A stretch of DNA of 64,000 bases, from NCBI RefSeq assembly GCF_001884735.1, contig NZ_MJAP01000033.1, forward strand, positions 62,001 through 126,000, given 5' to 3'. Positions 1 to 10,504 of this stretch are shown piece after piece. Under the pieces are notes generated by a model. It searched no databases and had not been told where the DNA came from. It was given only the letters and a program-made list of their open reading frames with translations. The position numbers and the translations under genes are program-made. Each line of letters begins with the position of its first letter. The stretch's first letter is position 1. The stretch comes from Natronohydrobacter thiooxidans. GTDB lineage: Bacteria; Pseudomonadota; Alphaproteobacteria; Rhodobacterales; Rhodobacteraceae.

Positions 1-1281
1 ATCGGGCTGCATGCCGATTATCTTGCCCGCCGCGCCGCGCGCGCAGCACCCGGTCTGCCCCGGATCGAGGCGCAGGTGGGCCATCTCTATGCCGCGCTGG
101 CGTTGGAGGGGCTGTCGGGCACCGTGCCTTTCGTCACCCGCCATATGGTCGCGGCCAGCGAGGCGCTGATCGACAAGGATGGCGGTATCGCCACGCGCAA
201 CCCCGAAGAATTGCTGCAGGTTTTCGAACTGCTTGGCTGGGCGGCACAGGCGCTGGCCGATCAGGGCCAGACGCCCCCCAAGGCGCTGCTGGACCAGCTT
301 GACCGGATCGCGGGCAGCCTGCGGGTGCTGCGCCATGCCGATGGCGGGCTTGCGCGCTTTCACGGCGGCGGGCGCGGCACCGAGGGCGCGCTGGCCGAAG
401 CGCTGGTCATCCATGACCGCCTTTGCACGCAGCGGCTTGGCCCGGTGGGGGAGCGCGCGATGGGCTATCTGCGTCTGGCCGCAGGGCGCTGCACGGTGAT
501 CATAGATGCGGCGCCCCCGCCGATCCGCGCGGCGGCCGGGTCGGCCCATGCCTCGACCCTGGCGTTTGAACTGAGTTCGAATCGCCGCCCGGTGATCGTG
601 TCCTGCGGCGACGGGCGCAGTTTCGGGGCGGATTGGCACCGCGCCAGCCGTGCCACTGCCTCGCATTCCACTCTGGCCTTCGAGGGCTATTCCTCGTCGC
701 GTTTCGCGGCCCGGTCCAAGGCGCGGCCCGAACTGGCCGAAGGCCCGCGCCATGTTGGCGTCGAGTTGCGCCATGCGCCCCACAAGCGCGCGGTTGCGCT
801 GTCGCATGACGGCTATCTCGCCAGCCACGGGCTGGAGCATCTGCGCTATCTCGATCTCTCTGCGGACGGGCGGGTGCTGAGTGGCGCCGATACGCTGGTC
901 GCCATGACCAAGGCCGACAAGCACCGGTTCCGTGACGTGCTGGCGCGCAGCGGCGGGGCAGGGGTGCCCTTCGCGCTGCGTTTTCATCTGCATCCCGAGG
1001 CCGAAGCCTCGCTCGACATGAATGGCACCGCCGTGTCGGTGGCCCTGCGTTCGGGTGAGATCTGGGTGTTCCGCGCCGAAGGGCTGGATCTGACGCTGGC
1101 CCCGTCGGTCTATCTGGAAAAAGGCCGCCTGAAACCGCGCCCCAGCCAACAGATCGTGTTGTCCTTGCGCGCGCTGGAGGATACGACGCAGATCAACTGG
1201 AGCATGGCCAAGGCGCAGGAGACACCGACCGCGCTGCGCGATCTGGAACAGGACAACCCGCTGGCCGTGCCGCAACTCTAA
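1..1281 (+). CDS. Heparinase II/III family protein, 3' part (5' end outside window)
   Basis: The frame is open from base 1 and ends in TAA at 1279-1281, giving 427 codons of a gene that begins upstream; an internal GTG at 76 is not needed as a start. The visible part has the helical alpha-barrel tail followed by a beta-sandwich-rich half with the ADWHRASRATASHSTL segment, typical of alphaproteobacterial heparinase II/III-like proteins. In relatives such a gene commonly sits directly before purH, as here (18 bp gap). The substrate is unknown; the family includes polysaccharide lyases, but this chromosomal member is not shown to degrade heparin. No N-terminal signal can be judged because that end is missing. 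Confidence 0.8.
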   Translation: MGLHADYLARRAARAAPGLPRIEAQVGHLYAALALEGLSGTVPFVTRHMVAASEALIDKDGGIATRNPEELLQVFELLGWAAQALADQGQTPPKALLDQLDRIAGSLRVLRHADGGLARFHGGGRGTEGALAEALVIHDRLCTQRLGPVGERAMGYLRLAAGRCTVIIDAAPPPIRAAAGSAHASTLAFELSSNRRPVIVSCGDGRSFGADWHRASRATASHSTLAFEGYSSSRFAARSKARPELAEGPRHVGVELRHAPHKRAVALSHDGYLASHGLEHLRYLDLSADGRVLSGADTLVAMTKADKHRFRDVLARSGGAGVPFALRFHLHPEAEASLDMNGTAVSVALRSGEIWVFRAEGLDLTLAPSVYLEKGRLKPRPSQQIVLSLRALEDTTQINWSMAKAQETPTALRDLEQDNPLAVPQL

Positions 1282-1299
1282 ATGATCCGAGGATGACCC

Positions 1300-2889
1300 A
1301 TGACTGACCTTGCCCCCTTGCGCCGCGCGTTGCTGTCCGTGTCCGACAAGACCGGCCTGATCGATCTGGCCAAGGCACTGGCCGCGCGCAAGGTCGAGCT
1401 TGTCTCGACCGGTGGCACTGCCCGCGCGCTGCGCGAAGCCGGGCTGCGCGTGCAGGATGTGTCGGATCTGACAGGTTTTCCTGAAATGATGGATGGCCGC
1501 GTCAAGACGCTGCATCCGGGTGTACATGGCGGGCTGCTGGCGCTGCGCGATGACGAGGCGCATATGGGCGCGATGCAGGCGCATGAGATCAAGGCGATCG
1601 ATCTGCTGGTGGTGAACCTCTATCCGTTCGAGGCGACGGTCGCGCGCGGCGCGGATTATGCCGAGGCCATCGAGAATATCGACATTGGCGGACCTGCGAT
1701 GATTCGCGCCGCCGCCAAGAACCATGCTTTCGTTACCGTGGTCACGGATCCCGAGGATTACCTGCCGCTACTGTCGGAACTTGATGCGCAGGACGGCAAG
1801 ACGCGGCTGGCTTTCCGCCAGCGTCAGGCGCAGCGCGCCTATGCGCGCACGGCGGCCTATGATGCGGCGGTCTCGACCTGGATGGCGGGCGCGATTTCCG
1901 AAGCGGCCCCGCGCAGACGGGCCTTTGCCGGAACGATTGCCCAGACCCTGCGCTATGGTGAGAACCCGCATCAGGCCGCGGCCTTCTACCGCGATGGCTC
2001 GGACCGGCCCGGTGTGGCGACTGCGACCCAGCATCAGGGCAAGGAACTGAGCTACAACAACATCAACGACACGGATGCGGCCTTTGAGCTGGTCTCTGAA
2101 TTCCTGCCTTCCGACGGCCCGGCCTGCGCGATCATCAAACACGCCAATCCCTGCGGTGTGGCGCGCGGCGCGACGCTGGCCGAAGCCTACCAGCGCGCCT
2201 ATGACTGCGACCGCACCTCGGCTTTCGGTGGCATTATCGCGGTGAATGGCCCGCTGGATCTGGAAACCGCCCAGGCGATTACCGAGATATTCACCGAAGT
2301 CGTGATCGCGCCGGGTGCTACGCATGACGCCATCGCGCATTTCCAGAGCAAGAAGAACCTGCGCCTGCTGACGACGCCCGGCCTCGCCAATCCGGCAAGT
2401 CGCGGGCTGGCCTTCAAGCAGGTCTCGGGCGGGTTTCTGGTGCAGGACCGCGATAATGGCATGATCACGGCGGATGATCTGCGCGTGGTGACGAAACGCG
2501 CGCCGACCGAGGCCGAACTGGCCGATCTGCTGTTCGCGTGGAAGGTCGCAAAGCACGTGAAATCCAATGCCATCGTCTATGTGAAGGATGGGGCAACCGT
2601 GGGCGTGGGCGCGGGCCAGATGAGCCGGATCGATTCGACCCGGATCGCGGCGCAGAAAGCACGCGACATGGCCGAAGTGCTGGAACTGTCCGCGCCGTTG
2701 ACGCAAGGCTCGGTCGTGGCGTCGGACGCGTTCTTCCCCTTCTCGGACGGGCTGCTGGCCGCGGCCGAAGCCGGGGCGACAGCCATCATCCAGCCCGGTG
2801 GCTCGATGCGCGATGACGAGGTGATCGCGGCGGCAGATGCGGCGGGGCTGGCGATGGTCTTTACCGGCCAGCGTCATTTCCGGCACTGA
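1300..2889 (+). CDS. purH: Bifunctional AICAR transformylase / IMP cyclohydrolase PurH
   Basis: This 529-residue protein has the normal PurH length and catalyses the last two steps of de novo IMP synthesis: formylation of AICAR with 10-formyl-THF, then ring closure. The N-terminal cyclohydrolase domain (about residues 1-200) has an MGS-like fold with the [14 protein letters not shown] motif. The C-terminal transformylase domain shows [13 protein letters not shown]-type and FFPFSDGL segments and ends in the conserved TGQRHFRH. The ATG at 1300 is preceded by GAGGATG. It is probably cotranscribed with the heparinase-like gene and with lspA, which follows after 5 bp. Confidence 0.98.
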   Translation: MTDLAPLRRALLSVSDKTGLIDLAKALAARKVELVSTGGTARALREAGLRVQDVSDLTGFPEMMDGRVKTLHPGVHGGLLALRDDEAHMGAMQAHEIKAIDLLVVNLYPFEATVARGADYAEAIENIDIGGPAMIRAAAKNHAFVTVVTDPEDYLPLLSELDAQDGKTRLAFRQRQAQRAYARTAAYDAAVSTWMAGAISEAAPRRRAFAGTIAQTLRYGENPHQAAAFYRDGSDRPGVATATQHQGKELSYNNINDTDAAFELVSEFLPSDGPACAIIKHANPCGVARGATLAEAYQRAYDCDRTSAFGGIIAVNGPLDLETAQAITEIFTEVVIAPGATHDAIAHFQSKKNLRLLTTPGLANPASRGLAFKQVSGGFLVQDRDNGMITADDLRVVTKRAPTEAELADLLFAWKVAKHVKSNAIVYVKDGATVGVGAGQMSRIDSTRIAAQKARDMAEVLELSAPLTQGSVVASDAFFPFSDGLLAAAEAGATAIIQPGGSMRDDEVIAAADAAGLAMVFTGQRHFRH

Positions 2890-2894
2890 GCGCC

Positions 2895-3374
2895 ATGCGG
2901 ATCGCAACCGGAACATTGGCGCTGACCCTAATCGTCGATCAGGCCAGCAAGTGGTGGGTGATCGAGCGCATGGCGCTCGATCAGCGCCTCTATATCCCGG
3001 TGTTTGACCCCTATCTGGTCTTCGCGATGGCCTGGAATCAGGGCATCAATTTCGGTCTGTTCGGCTCCGACAGCGATGTGATGCGCTGGTTTCTGATCGC
3101 GCTGGCGCTGGTGATCTGCGTCGTGGTCTGGGCCTGGGTCCGGCGCGACGGGGCCAGCCGGATGATGCAGATCGGCGCGGGGCTTCTGATCGGCGGCGCG
3201 CTGGGCAATGTGATCGACCGCATCCGCTGGGGGGCGGTGGCGGATTTCATCAACATGTCTTGTTGCGGGTTCAGAAATCCGTATTCTTTCAACATTGCAG
3301 ATGCTGCGATTTTTGCCGGGGCCTTTGTGCTGATCCTGTTTTCGGGGCGCAGGAGCAATCACCGGAACAGCTAG
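2895..3374 (+). CDS. lspA: Lipoprotein signal peptidase (signal peptidase II)
   Basis: This 159-residue inner-membrane aspartyl protease cleaves the signal peptide of diacylglyceryl-prolipoproteins. Four hydrophobic helices are visible. The family motifs are present: the early VDQASKWW segment and the two catalytic aspartates in GNVIDRIRWGAVADFI. It starts 5 bp after the purH stop. The next gene encodes a lipoprotein with an LGAC lipobox, a likely substrate of this enzyme. The short C-terminal tail is arginine-rich and cytoplasmic. Confidence 0.97.
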   Translation: MRIATGTLALTLIVDQASKWWVIERMALDQRLYIPVFDPYLVFAMAWNQGINFGLFGSDSDVMRWFLIALALVICVVVWAWVRRDGASRMMQIGAGLLIGGALGNVIDRIRWGAVADFINMSCCGFRNPYSFNIADAAIFAGAFVLILFSGRRSNHRNS

Positions 3375-3479
3375 CGCCACCGGATTCGGGGCGGTTTGAA
3401 AAGATGACAGCAGGGCGTGACGCGGCCAGAGGAATAGGCTAAGACCAAGGCGCCGGACGAGTTGACAAAGGGGGTCCAG

Positions 3480-4004
3480 ATGGCAGTCAGACAGGTGATC
3501 TTCGCCGCTTTGGGCGTTGCAACCCTGACGCTCGGGGCCTGCTCGGACGCGGATAACCCGATCCTGATGCATGCCGGCAGCGAAACCCGCGGCCCGGACG
3601 AGTTTTCGATCCTGCCCACACGCCCGCTTGAAATGCCCCCCAGCCTGACCGAATTGCCGACGCCCAATCCCGGTGGGGTGAACCGGGTCGATCCGCAGCC
3701 AGAGGCCGATATCGCCCGCGCGCTGGGCGGCAATCCGGCAGTGGCAATGGCCCCCGGTGCCGTGGATGGCGGTATCGTCAACCATGCCAGCCGCTTCGGG
3801 CGCGAGGCCGGGATTCGCGAGCAGCTGGCCGCCGAGGATCTGGCGCATCGCCAGCGCAATCGCGGGCGGCTCTTGGAGCGCATTTTCGCGGTGAATGTCT
3901 ATCACAATGCCTATCAGCATATGTGGCTTGACAAATATGCTGAACTCGAACGCTGGCGCCGCGCCGGGGTGCGGACACCGACGGCCCCGCCGCCTGCCGA
4001 GTGA
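3480..4004 (+). CDS. DUF3035 family lipoprotein (possible BAM-associated lipoprotein)
   Basis: The predicted 174-residue protein begins with a lipoprotein signal, MAVRQVIFAALGVATLTLGAC, so the mature protein would be lipidated on the cysteine of the LGAC lipobox. The ATG at 3480 follows an AAAGGGGG Shine-Dalgarno; a TTG 18 bases upstream overlaps the ribosome-binding site and is rejected. The mature part contains the FSILPTRPLEMPP segment typical of DUF3035, a family that some databases label BamF of the beta-barrel assembly machine. That label is recalled family knowledge, not shown here. In Rhodobacteraceae this gene commonly lies between lspA and the M16 pair, as here. Confidence 0.82.
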   Translation: MAVRQVIFAALGVATLTLGACSDADNPILMHAGSETRGPDEFSILPTRPLEMPPSLTELPTPNPGGVNRVDPQPEADIARALGGNPAVAMAPGAVDGGIVNHASRFGREAGIREQLAAEDLAHRQRNRGRLLERIFAVNVYHNAYQHMWLDKYAELERWRRAGVRTPTAPPPAE

Positions 4005-4032
4005 TCACAATCACTGTGGAATAACGCCCGAA

Positions 4033-4056
4033 CCCGCTCACGCTTGCGTGGGCGGG
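4033..4056. terminator. Stem-loop between the DUF3035 gene and the M16 pair
   Basis: CCCGC (4033-4037) and CACGC (4039-4043) pair with GCGTG (4046-4050) and GCGGG (4052-4056), with one T-G wobble between them. The T-run that follows is poor, so this is either a weak terminator or an mRNA-stabilising or processing hairpin upstream of the M16 operon. Confidence 0.45.
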
Positions 4057-4113
4057 CTTGAATCCCCTCGTGAAGACGGTAGCTTGCCGGGAAACTCTCT
4101 TTGGAGGATGAAG

Positions 4114-5457
4114 ATGTTTGCGCGCAGCCTGTTCGTTGCGGGATTGCTTGTTATCGGCAGCCTCGCCGCTGCCAAGGCCAGCCCCGTCACCCATGCCACG
4201 CTTGAAAACGGGCTGGAAGTCGTTGTCATCGAGGATCGCCGCGCCCCGGTCGTTGTGCATATGGTCTGGTATCCGGTCGGCGCGGCAGATGAGCCGCCGC
4301 TGCAATCGGGCATCGCACATTTCCTTGAACATCTGATGTTCAAGGGCACCGATACACAGGCCCCGGGCGAATTTTCCGCTGTGGTCGAGGCCAATGGCGG
4401 GCGCGACAATGCCTTCACCTCCTGGGATTACACGGGCTATTTCCAGCGCGTCGCCTCTGACCGGCTGGCGCTGATGATGGAAATGGAAGCCGACCGCATG
4501 CAGAACCTGTCTTTCACCGAGGCCGAATGGCGCCCCGAGCGCGATGTGATTTTGGAAGAACGCAGTCAGGTGCTGGAAAGCCGCGTCGGTGCGCAATTCA
4601 ACGAGGCGCTTCTGGCCGCGCTGTTCAAATCCCACCCTTACGGCGTGCCGATCATCGGCTGGCGGCACGATATGGCGCGGCTGACCGGCGATATGGCGAT
4701 GGAATTCTATGCCGCCCATTACGGGCCCAACAACGCGATCCTTGTCGTTGCCGGGGATGTGGATACGGCAGAGGCGCTGGCGATGGCCGAGACCCATTAC
4801 GGCGCGATCCCCGCCAATCCCGCGATTGCGCCGGTGATCCGCCCGTCAGAGCCGCCCCATCTGGCTGAACGCAGGGTGCTGATGGAAGATGCGCGCGTGG
4901 GCAACCCCTATGTCAACCGCATCTATCTGGTGCCGCCACGTCGCAGCGGCGACCAGTCGGAAGCGGCCGCGCTACAGATGCTTGCGGCGCTGCTGGGCGG
5001 GTCGGCCACGACCTCGGTTCTGGAACGGCAGTTGAATTTCGAGGAAGGTATCGCGCTGTCGGCCTGGGCCAGTTACTCGGGCATGATGCGCGATTATGGC
5101 ATGTTCATGCTGGGCATTGTCCCGGTCGAGGGCGTTTCGCTGGATGAGGCCGAGGCCGCAATGGACCGCGTTGTTGCCGGGTTTCTGGAAAACGGCGTCG
5201 ATCTGGAGCAGTTCGAGCGCGTGCGTCGCCAGATCCGGGCCTCGGAAATCTACGGGCTGGATGATACGCAATCGCGCGCGCGCCAATATGGCACCGGCCT
5301 GAGCATCGGGCTGACGGTCGCGGATATCGATGGCTGGATCGCGGCGCTGGAAGCCGTCACGCCGGAAGATGTCATCGCCGCCGGGCGCGAGTTGCTCGAC
5401 CGCCGGGCCTCTGTCACCGGCCATCTGACCCGTCCGCAGACATCCGAGGTGAACTGA
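4114..5457 (+). CDS. M16 family zinc metallopeptidase (HXXEH-containing member), exported
   Basis: This 447-residue protein starts at the ATG at 4114, six bases after GGAGG (4103-4107); the ATG at 4108 touches the Shine-Dalgarno and the longer frame lacks coding character. The N-terminus is a Sec signal peptide ending near AKAS. The inverted zinc motif HFLEH is at residues 69-73 of the precursor, with the downstream glutamate region in the following helix, so this is the catalytically competent partner of a pitrilysin/processing-peptidase-like pair. It overlaps the next gene by one base (TGATGA). Its substrate is not deducible; the periplasm is the expected location. Confidence 0.93.
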   Translation: MFARSLFVAGLLVIGSLAAAKASPVTHATLENGLEVVVIEDRRAPVVVHMVWYPVGAADEPPLQSGIAHFLEHLMFKGTDTQAPGEFSAVVEANGGRDNAFTSWDYTGYFQRVASDRLALMMEMEADRMQNLSFTEAEWRPERDVILEERSQVLESRVGAQFNEALLAALFKSHPYGVPIIGWRHDMARLTGDMAMEFYAAHYGPNNAILVVAGDVDTAEALAMAETHYGAIPANPAIAPVIRPSEPPHLAERRVLMEDARVGNPYVNRIYLVPPRRSGDQSEAAALQMLAALLGGSATTSVLERQLNFEEGIALSAWASYSGMMRDYGMFMLGIVPVEGVSLDEAEAAMDRVVAGFLENGVDLEQFERVRRQIRASEIYGLDDTQSRARQYGTGLSIGLTVADIDGWIAALEAVTPEDVIAAGRELLDRRASVTGHLTRPQTSEVN

Positions 5458-6752
5458 TGAAACGCCTGATCGCGCTTTTCCTTGTCGTCGCTTTTCCGCT
5501 GCGCGCAGAGGTCGATATCACCCCGGTCACTTCCGAATCCGGCCTGCAGGCATGGCTGGTCGAGGAACGCTCTATCCCTTTCGTCACGCTGGAACTGATC
5601 TTTGCCGGTGGCGCCACGATTGAAAGCGACGATCAGGCGGGGGCGGTGAATCTGATGACGGCGCTTCTGGAAGAAGGCGCGGGCGATCTGGACGCGCAGG
5701 CTTTTGCCGCGCGCACCGAAGAACTGGCCGCGCGGATCAGCTTCAGTTCCGGGCGCGATTCGGTTTCGGTGTCCGCGCGCTTTCTGACCGAGGATGCGGA
5801 AGCCGTGATCGACCATCTGCGCCTTGCCCTGACCGAACCACGCTTTGACGAGCAGGCCATCGCGCGGGTGCGCGGGCAGGTTCTGGCTAATCTGCGCCGG
5901 GAAAACCTGGACCCCAACACACTGGCCTCGCGCGGCTTTGCCCGCGCGGCCTTTGGTGCACATCCTTACGGGCGCGAAACCAATGGCACGCCCGAGACGG
6001 TGGCCGCGCTGGACCGGCAGGCGCTTGTCAGCGCCCATCAGGGCGCGATAGCGCGCGACCGGGTGTTTATCGGCGCGGCGGGCGATATCGGGGCAGAGGA
6101 ACTGGCCGCCCTGCTGGACCGGCTGTTCGAGGGCATCCCGGAAACCGGCGCCCCGATCCCCGAACGCGCCGCGTTTCTGGCCGGGCCGGGGCTGGAGGTC
6201 ATTCCCTTTGACGGGCCGCAATCGGTGGTGGCGTTCGGCCATGACGGGATCGCGCGGGACGATCCCGACTTTCTGACGGCTTATGTTGTAAATGAAGTAT
6301 TCGGCGGCGGGCGCTTCGGCACACGGCTGATGCGCGCTTTACGCGAAGAGCGCGGGCTTACCTACGGTATCGGCGCGTTTTTATCCGCCGGTGCTTTGGG
6401 CGAAAGCTATCAGGGGCGTCTGTCCACCGACAATGCCAATGTTGAGATAGTGATAGAACTCCTGCGCGAGGAATGGGCGCGTATGGCCCGTGACGGGATC
6501 AGCGCAGAAGAATTGGAACGCATCCAGACCTATTTGACCGGGGCCTATCCGCTGCGCTTTGATGGCAATGCTTCCATCGCCTCGATCATGGCCTCGATGC
6601 AATATCAGGGGTTTGATCAGGATTACGTCAATATCCGCAATGACCTGATCCGCGCCTTGACGCTCGAAGAAGTCAACGCGATGGCCGCGCGCCTCTATGA
6701 CCCCGAAGCGCTGTTTTTCGTCGTCGTGGGCCAGCCGGTAGGGCTGAACTAG
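5457..6752 (+). CDS. M16 family peptidase-like protein lacking the zinc motif
   Basis: This 431-residue paralogue of the preceding protein is translationally coupled to it. It has a short signal peptide ([17 protein letters not shown]). At the position aligned with HFLEH it reads NLMTA (residues 65-69), so it cannot bind catalytic zinc. It keeps the C-terminal substrate-binding signature [18 protein letters not shown], resembling the R/Y pair of M16B enzymes. By analogy with mitochondrial alpha/beta-MPP and bacterial M16B heterodimers it is probably the non-catalytic, substrate-holding subunit. The promoter is shared with the upstream gene. Confidence 0.92.
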   Translation: MKRLIALFLVVAFPLRAEVDITPVTSESGLQAWLVEERSIPFVTLELIFAGGATIESDDQAGAVNLMTALLEEGAGDLDAQAFAARTEELAARISFSSGRDSVSVSARFLTEDAEAVIDHLRLALTEPRFDEQAIARVRGQVLANLRRENLDPNTLASRGFARAAFGAHPYGRETNGTPETVAALDRQALVSAHQGAIARDRVFIGAAGDIGAEELAALLDRLFEGIPETGAPIPERAAFLAGPGLEVIPFDGPQSVVAFGHDGIARDDPDFLTAYVVNEVFGGGRFGTRLMRALREERGLTYGIGAFLSAGALGESYQGRLSTDNANVEIVIELLREEWARMARDGISAEELERIQTYLTGAYPLRFDGNASIASIMASMQYQGFDQDYVNIRNDLIRALTLEEVNAMAARLYDPEALFFVVVGQPVGLN

Positions 6753-6790
6753 CTTGGCAGGGCAAGGGTATTCATGCTACATCCTGTAGG

Positions 6791-8623
6791 ATGAATGCTC
6801 CTGACCGCAACATACGCCCTGAAATCCGCCAGCTCGACGAAGCTGCCGTCAACCGCATTGCCGCGGGCGAAGTGGTTGAGCGCCCGGCCTCTGCGGTCAA
6901 GGAACTGGTCGAGAATGCGCTCGACGCAGGCGCGCAGCGCATCGGGATTTCCTATGCCGATGGCGGCAAGACCCTGATCCGCGTCAGCGATGATGGCCAT
7001 GGGATGCGCGGCGCGGACCTGCCTTTGGCGCTTTCGCGCCATGCCACCTCGAAAATCGACGGGTCGGATCTGCTGAATATCCATTCCTTCGGGTTTCGCG
7101 GCGAAGCGCTGCCCTCGCTGGGGGCGGTGGGACGGCTGAGCATCACCAGCCGCACGGCGGGCGAGGAGGGCGCAAGCATCTCGGTCGAAGGCGGGCGCAT
7201 GGGCACCGTGCGCCCGGAGGCCGCACGCTACGGCACGACAGTCACGCTGCGCGATCTCTTCTATGCCACGCCCGCGCGGCTGAAATTCATGCGCTCCGAC
7301 CGGGCCGAAGCGCAGGCGATTGCCGATGTGGTCAAGCGGCTGGCGCTGGCCGAACCCTATGTCAGCTTCACCCTCAGCGATGTCTCTGCCGATGCGCCGC
7401 GCGAGATCTTCCGCGCCGACGCCGCGCAAGGCGCGCTGTTTGACGCGCTGGAAGAGCGCATGGCCAGCGTGATCGGGCGAGATTTCACCGACAATGCGCT
7501 CCGCATCGACGCGGAACGCGAAGGGCTGCATCTGACGGGTTTTGCCGCGCTGCCGACCTATTCGCGCGGCGCGGCGGTTGCGCAATATCTCTTCGTCAAT
7601 GGCCGCCCGGTGCGCGACAAGATGCTGCTGGGCGCGCTGCGGGCGGCCTATGCCGATGTGCTCTCGCGCGACCGGCACCCGGTTGTGGCCCTTTTCCTGA
7701 CTTGCGCGCCGGAACTGGTGGATGTGAATGTGCATCCGGCGAAATCCGAAGTGCGGTTCCGCGATCCGGGGCTTGCCCGCGGGCTGATCGTGAGTGGCTT
7801 GCGCCATGCGCTGGCCGGGGCCGGGCACCGCGCGTCGAGCACCGTTGCGGGGGCAATGCTGGGTGCGATGCAGCCGCAGCAACAGCCCGGCCGGAGCTAT
7901 CAGGTGGACCGCCCTTCAAGCCATGCTCTGGGCCGCGCCCATCAGCTTCAGGCCCCGCAGGCGCTGCAGGAAGCGCCCGCGCTCTGGTCCGCGCCAGAGA
8001 CGGTTTCGGCCCGCCCGGTGCCTGAAGTTAATGACAGCCTTGACGCCCCGCTGGGGGCTGCGCGCGCGCAACTGCATGAAAACTACATCATCGCCCAGAC
8101 GCGCGACGGGATGGTGATTGTCGATGCCCATGCCGCGCATGAACGGCTGGTCTATGAGCGCCTCAAGCACCAGCGCGCAGAGCGCGGGGTTGCCGCGCAG
8201 GCGCTGCTGATCCCGGAAATCATCGAATTGTCCAGTCTGGAAGCGGCGCAGATGCTCGCTCTGGCCCCGGATCTGGCGCAGCTTGGTCTGGTGATCGAGG
8301 GCTTTGGCGGCAGCAGCATCATGGTGCGCGAGACGCCTGCCATTCTGGGGCAGGTCGATGCGCGCGGGCTGATCCGCGATATCCTGGATGAACTGACCGA
8401 TCTGGGCCATTCTCAGGGGCTGGAGGCGCGGATTGACGCGGTGCTCTCGCGCATGGCCTGTCATGGCTCGGTGCGCTCGGGGCGCCAGATGCGGGTCGAG
8501 GAAATGAATGCGCTGTTGCGCGAGATGGAAGCCACGCCGCTTTCGGGCCAGTGCAACCATGGGCGGCCCACCTCGGTCACGCTGTCGCTGGCGGATATCG
8601 AGAAGCTATTCGGGCGCAGATAG
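6791..8623 (+). CDS. mutL: DNA mismatch repair protein MutL
   Basis: This 610-residue protein has the GHKL ATPase N-terminus: [26 protein letters not shown] and GFRGEAL. A variable proline/glutamine-rich linker (about residues 340-420) precedes a C-terminal dimerisation domain. That domain carries [12 protein letters not shown], matching the metal-binding DxHAxxExxxxE endonuclease motif (consensus DQHA), together with [15 protein letters not shown] and a terminal FGRR. It is therefore probably a nicking MutL, as expected for bacteria without MutH. The ATG at 6791 directly follows GTAGG; an internal start a few codons on is conceivable. Confidence 0.97.
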   Translation: MNAPDRNIRPEIRQLDEAAVNRIAAGEVVERPASAVKELVENALDAGAQRIGISYADGGKTLIRVSDDGHGMRGADLPLALSRHATSKIDGSDLLNIHSFGFRGEALPSLGAVGRLSITSRTAGEEGASISVEGGRMGTVRPEAARYGTTVTLRDLFYATPARLKFMRSDRAEAQAIADVVKRLALAEPYVSFTLSDVSADAPREIFRADAAQGALFDALEERMASVIGRDFTDNALRIDAEREGLHLTGFAALPTYSRGAAVAQYLFVNGRPVRDKMLLGALRAAYADVLSRDRHPVVALFLTCAPELVDVNVHPAKSEVRFRDPGLARGLIVSGLRHALAGAGHRASSTVAGAMLGAMQPQQQPGRSYQVDRPSSHALGRAHQLQAPQALQEAPALWSAPETVSARPVPEVNDSLDAPLGAARAQLHENYIIAQTRDGMVIVDAHAAHERLVYERLKHQRAERGVAAQALLIPEIIELSSLEAAQMLALAPDLAQLGLVIEGFGGSSIMVRETPAILGQVDARGLIRDILDELTDLGHSQGLEARIDAVLSRMACHGSVRSGRQMRVEEMNALLREMEATPLSGQCNHGRPTSVTLSLADIEKLFGRR

Positions 8624-8630
8624 GCGCGCG

Positions 8631-8661
8631 GCCTGTGCGCGCGGGGCGCGCGCGCACAGGC
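8631..8661. terminator. Long GC hairpin between convergent mutL and mcd
   Basis: A perfect 13-bp inverted repeat, GCCTGTGCGCGCG (8631-8643) and CGCGCGCACAGGC (8649-8661), with a 5-nt loop lies between two convergent stop codons. There is no T-tract, so it may act as a bidirectional 3'-end or stabiliser structure rather than a classical intrinsic terminator. Confidence 0.6.
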
Positions 8662-8668
8662 GGGAATG

Positions 8669-10330
8669 TCACAGCAGGCGGCGCGCGATGACCTGCGCCT
8701 GAATTTCGCCCGCGCCCTCGAAAATATTCAGGATACGCGCATCGCAGAGGATGCGGCTGATCTGATATTCCAGCGCGAAGCCGTTGCCGCCATGGATCTG
8801 CAGCGCATTATCCGCACAGGCCCAGGCCACACGCGCGCCCAAGAGTTTCGCCATGCCCGCTTCCAGATCGCAGCGCCGGTCGGCGTCTTTTTCGCGGGCG
8901 CTGAAATAGGTCAGTTGCCGCGCGATCATGATCTCGACTGCCATCATCGCCAGTTTCGCCGCCACGCGCGGAAACTCGATCAGCGATTTGGCGAATTGCT
9001 TGCGATCCTCGGCATATTGCATCCCCACTTCCAGCGCATTCTGCGCAACCCCGATCGCGCGGGCCGCGGTCTGGATGCGCGCGGACTCGAAAGTCTGCAT
9101 CAATTGCTTGAAGCCCTGACCCTCGACGCCGCCAAGCAGATTCTCGCCCTTGACCTTGAAATCGTCGAAATTGACCGTGTATTCCTTCATGCCGCGATAG
9201 CCCAGAACCTCGATCTCGCCGCCCGAAAGCCCTTGATCGACAAAGGGGGTCTCATCCGTGCCGGGCGTCTTTTCCGCCAGAAACATCGACAGCCCGCGAT
9301 AATCCTTGGTGTCGGGGATGGTGCGTGCCAGAACCGTCATGACATGGGTGCGGGCGGCATGGGTGATCCAGGTCTTGTTGCCGTTGATCACCCAGTCATC
9401 GCCCTCTTTGACCGCGCGGGTGCGCAGGCTGCCCAGATCAGAGCCGGTATTGGGCTCGGTAAACACCGCCGTCGGCAGAATCTCCCCCGAGGCGAGTTTC
9501 GGCAGCCACTGTTCCTTCTGCTCCTGAGTGCCGCCGCAGAGGATCAGTTCCGCCGCGATTTCCGAGCGCGTGCCAAGGCTGCCCACCCCGATATAGCCGC
9601 GCGAAAGCTCTTCCGAGACCACCACCATCGCGGCTTTGGGCATGCCCAGCCCGCCATATTCTTCCGGGATTGTCAGGCCGAAGATCCCCATGTCGGATAA
9701 TTGCCCGATCACCTCCATCGGGATCAGCTCATCCTTCAGATGCCAGTCATGCGCATGGGGCACGACCTGTTCATCGGCATAGCGGCGGAACTGGTCGCGG
9801 ATCATTTCCAGCTCTTCGTCCAGCCCTGTCGCGCCAAAGGTCGCGCGGCCATGGTTCGAGCGCATCAGCGCCACCAGCGCCATGCGGGCGGCATCCGTAT
9901 TGCCCTCGCGGCGCAACTGGCCGCAGGCGCCGCTGTCGAGATCACCTGTCACGCCCAGATCCGACAGGCGCGCAACCTCGCCCTGATTCATCGGGATGCC
10001 GCCCGCGATCTGGTTCAGATATTCGCCAAAGCCGATTTGCAGGATCAGTTGTTCCATCTCGCCAAAGCGGCCTTCATCCTGCAGACGCTCGGCCCAGCCC
10101 TGCATCTGGCGCAGGCTTTCGACATAGGTGGCAAGCCAAGCCAGCCCATGTGTCGCATATTGATCGGTCTCCAGCAGCGTCGCATCGACCTTGCCGCCGG
10201 GGGCGACGCGGGCGCGCATTGCCACAAGCGCCTGCTCCAGCACATGCTCTGCCGGGGGAAGGGCGGCGCGGGTCACGCTCAGCAGGTCTGCGATCACGGG
10301 CGCGGGCAGGGCTTGTCCATCATGCGGCAT
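8669..10330 (-). CDS. mcd: (2S)-methylsuccinyl-CoA dehydrogenase (acyl-CoA dehydrogenase family)
   Basis: This FAD enzyme of 553 residues oxidises methylsuccinyl-CoA to mesaconyl-CoA in the ethylmalonyl-CoA pathway for acetyl-CoA assimilation. Residues 1 to about 165 form the extra N-terminal domain that separates Mcd from ordinary ~380-residue acyl-CoA dehydrogenases. The remainder is a standard ACAD: FTEPNTGSDLGSLRT, the IHGGNGF segment and FEGAGEIQ, which carries the expected catalytic glutamate. The start at 10330 has GGAG six bases upstream. It stands alone here; the other pathway genes are not in the window. The length and N-terminal extension make this specific call better than generic acyl-CoA dehydrogenase. 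Confidence 0.92.
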   Translation of the reverse strand: MPHDGQALPAPVIADLLSVTRAALPPAEHVLEQALVAMRARVAPGGKVDATLLETDQYATHGLAWLATYVESLRQMQGWAERLQDEGRFGEMEQLILQIGFGEYLNQIAGGIPMNQGEVARLSDLGVTGDLDSGACGQLRREGNTDAARMALVALMRSNHGRATFGATGLDEELEMIRDQFRRYADEQVVPHAHDWHLKDELIPMEVIGQLSDMGIFGLTIPEEYGGLGMPKAAMVVVSEELSRGYIGVGSLGTRSEIAAELILCGGTQEQKEQWLPKLASGEILPTAVFTEPNTGSDLGSLRTRAVKEGDDWVINGNKTWITHAARTHVMTVLARTIPDTKDYRGLSMFLAEKTPGTDETPFVDQGLSGGEIEVLGYRGMKEYTVNFDDFKVKGENLLGGVEGQGFKQLMQTFESARIQTAARAIGVAQNALEVGMQYAEDRKQFAKSLIEFPRVAAKLAMMAVEIMIARQLTYFSAREKDADRRCDLEAGMAKLLGARVAWACADNALQIHGGNGFALEYQISRILCDARILNIFEGAGEIQAQVIARRLL

Positions 10331-10504
10331 GGGTCACTCCGATCCTTGTCATCCGGGTATTATGCAATTGCAGCATTACATAGGCCCCCAAGATCGGCTG
10401 CGCAACAAAAATACGCGCAGGTTTTACATTCTTTGCATTTATGTCGCAGGGCAAGCGCCAATTCCGGGCGCTTGCCGAAGCCATGCGCCCCGTCCCGATG
10501 GCGC

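Noticed and set aside
1768..2916. A 382-codon minus-strand frame over purH
   Set aside because: Shadow of a fully conserved housekeeping gene.
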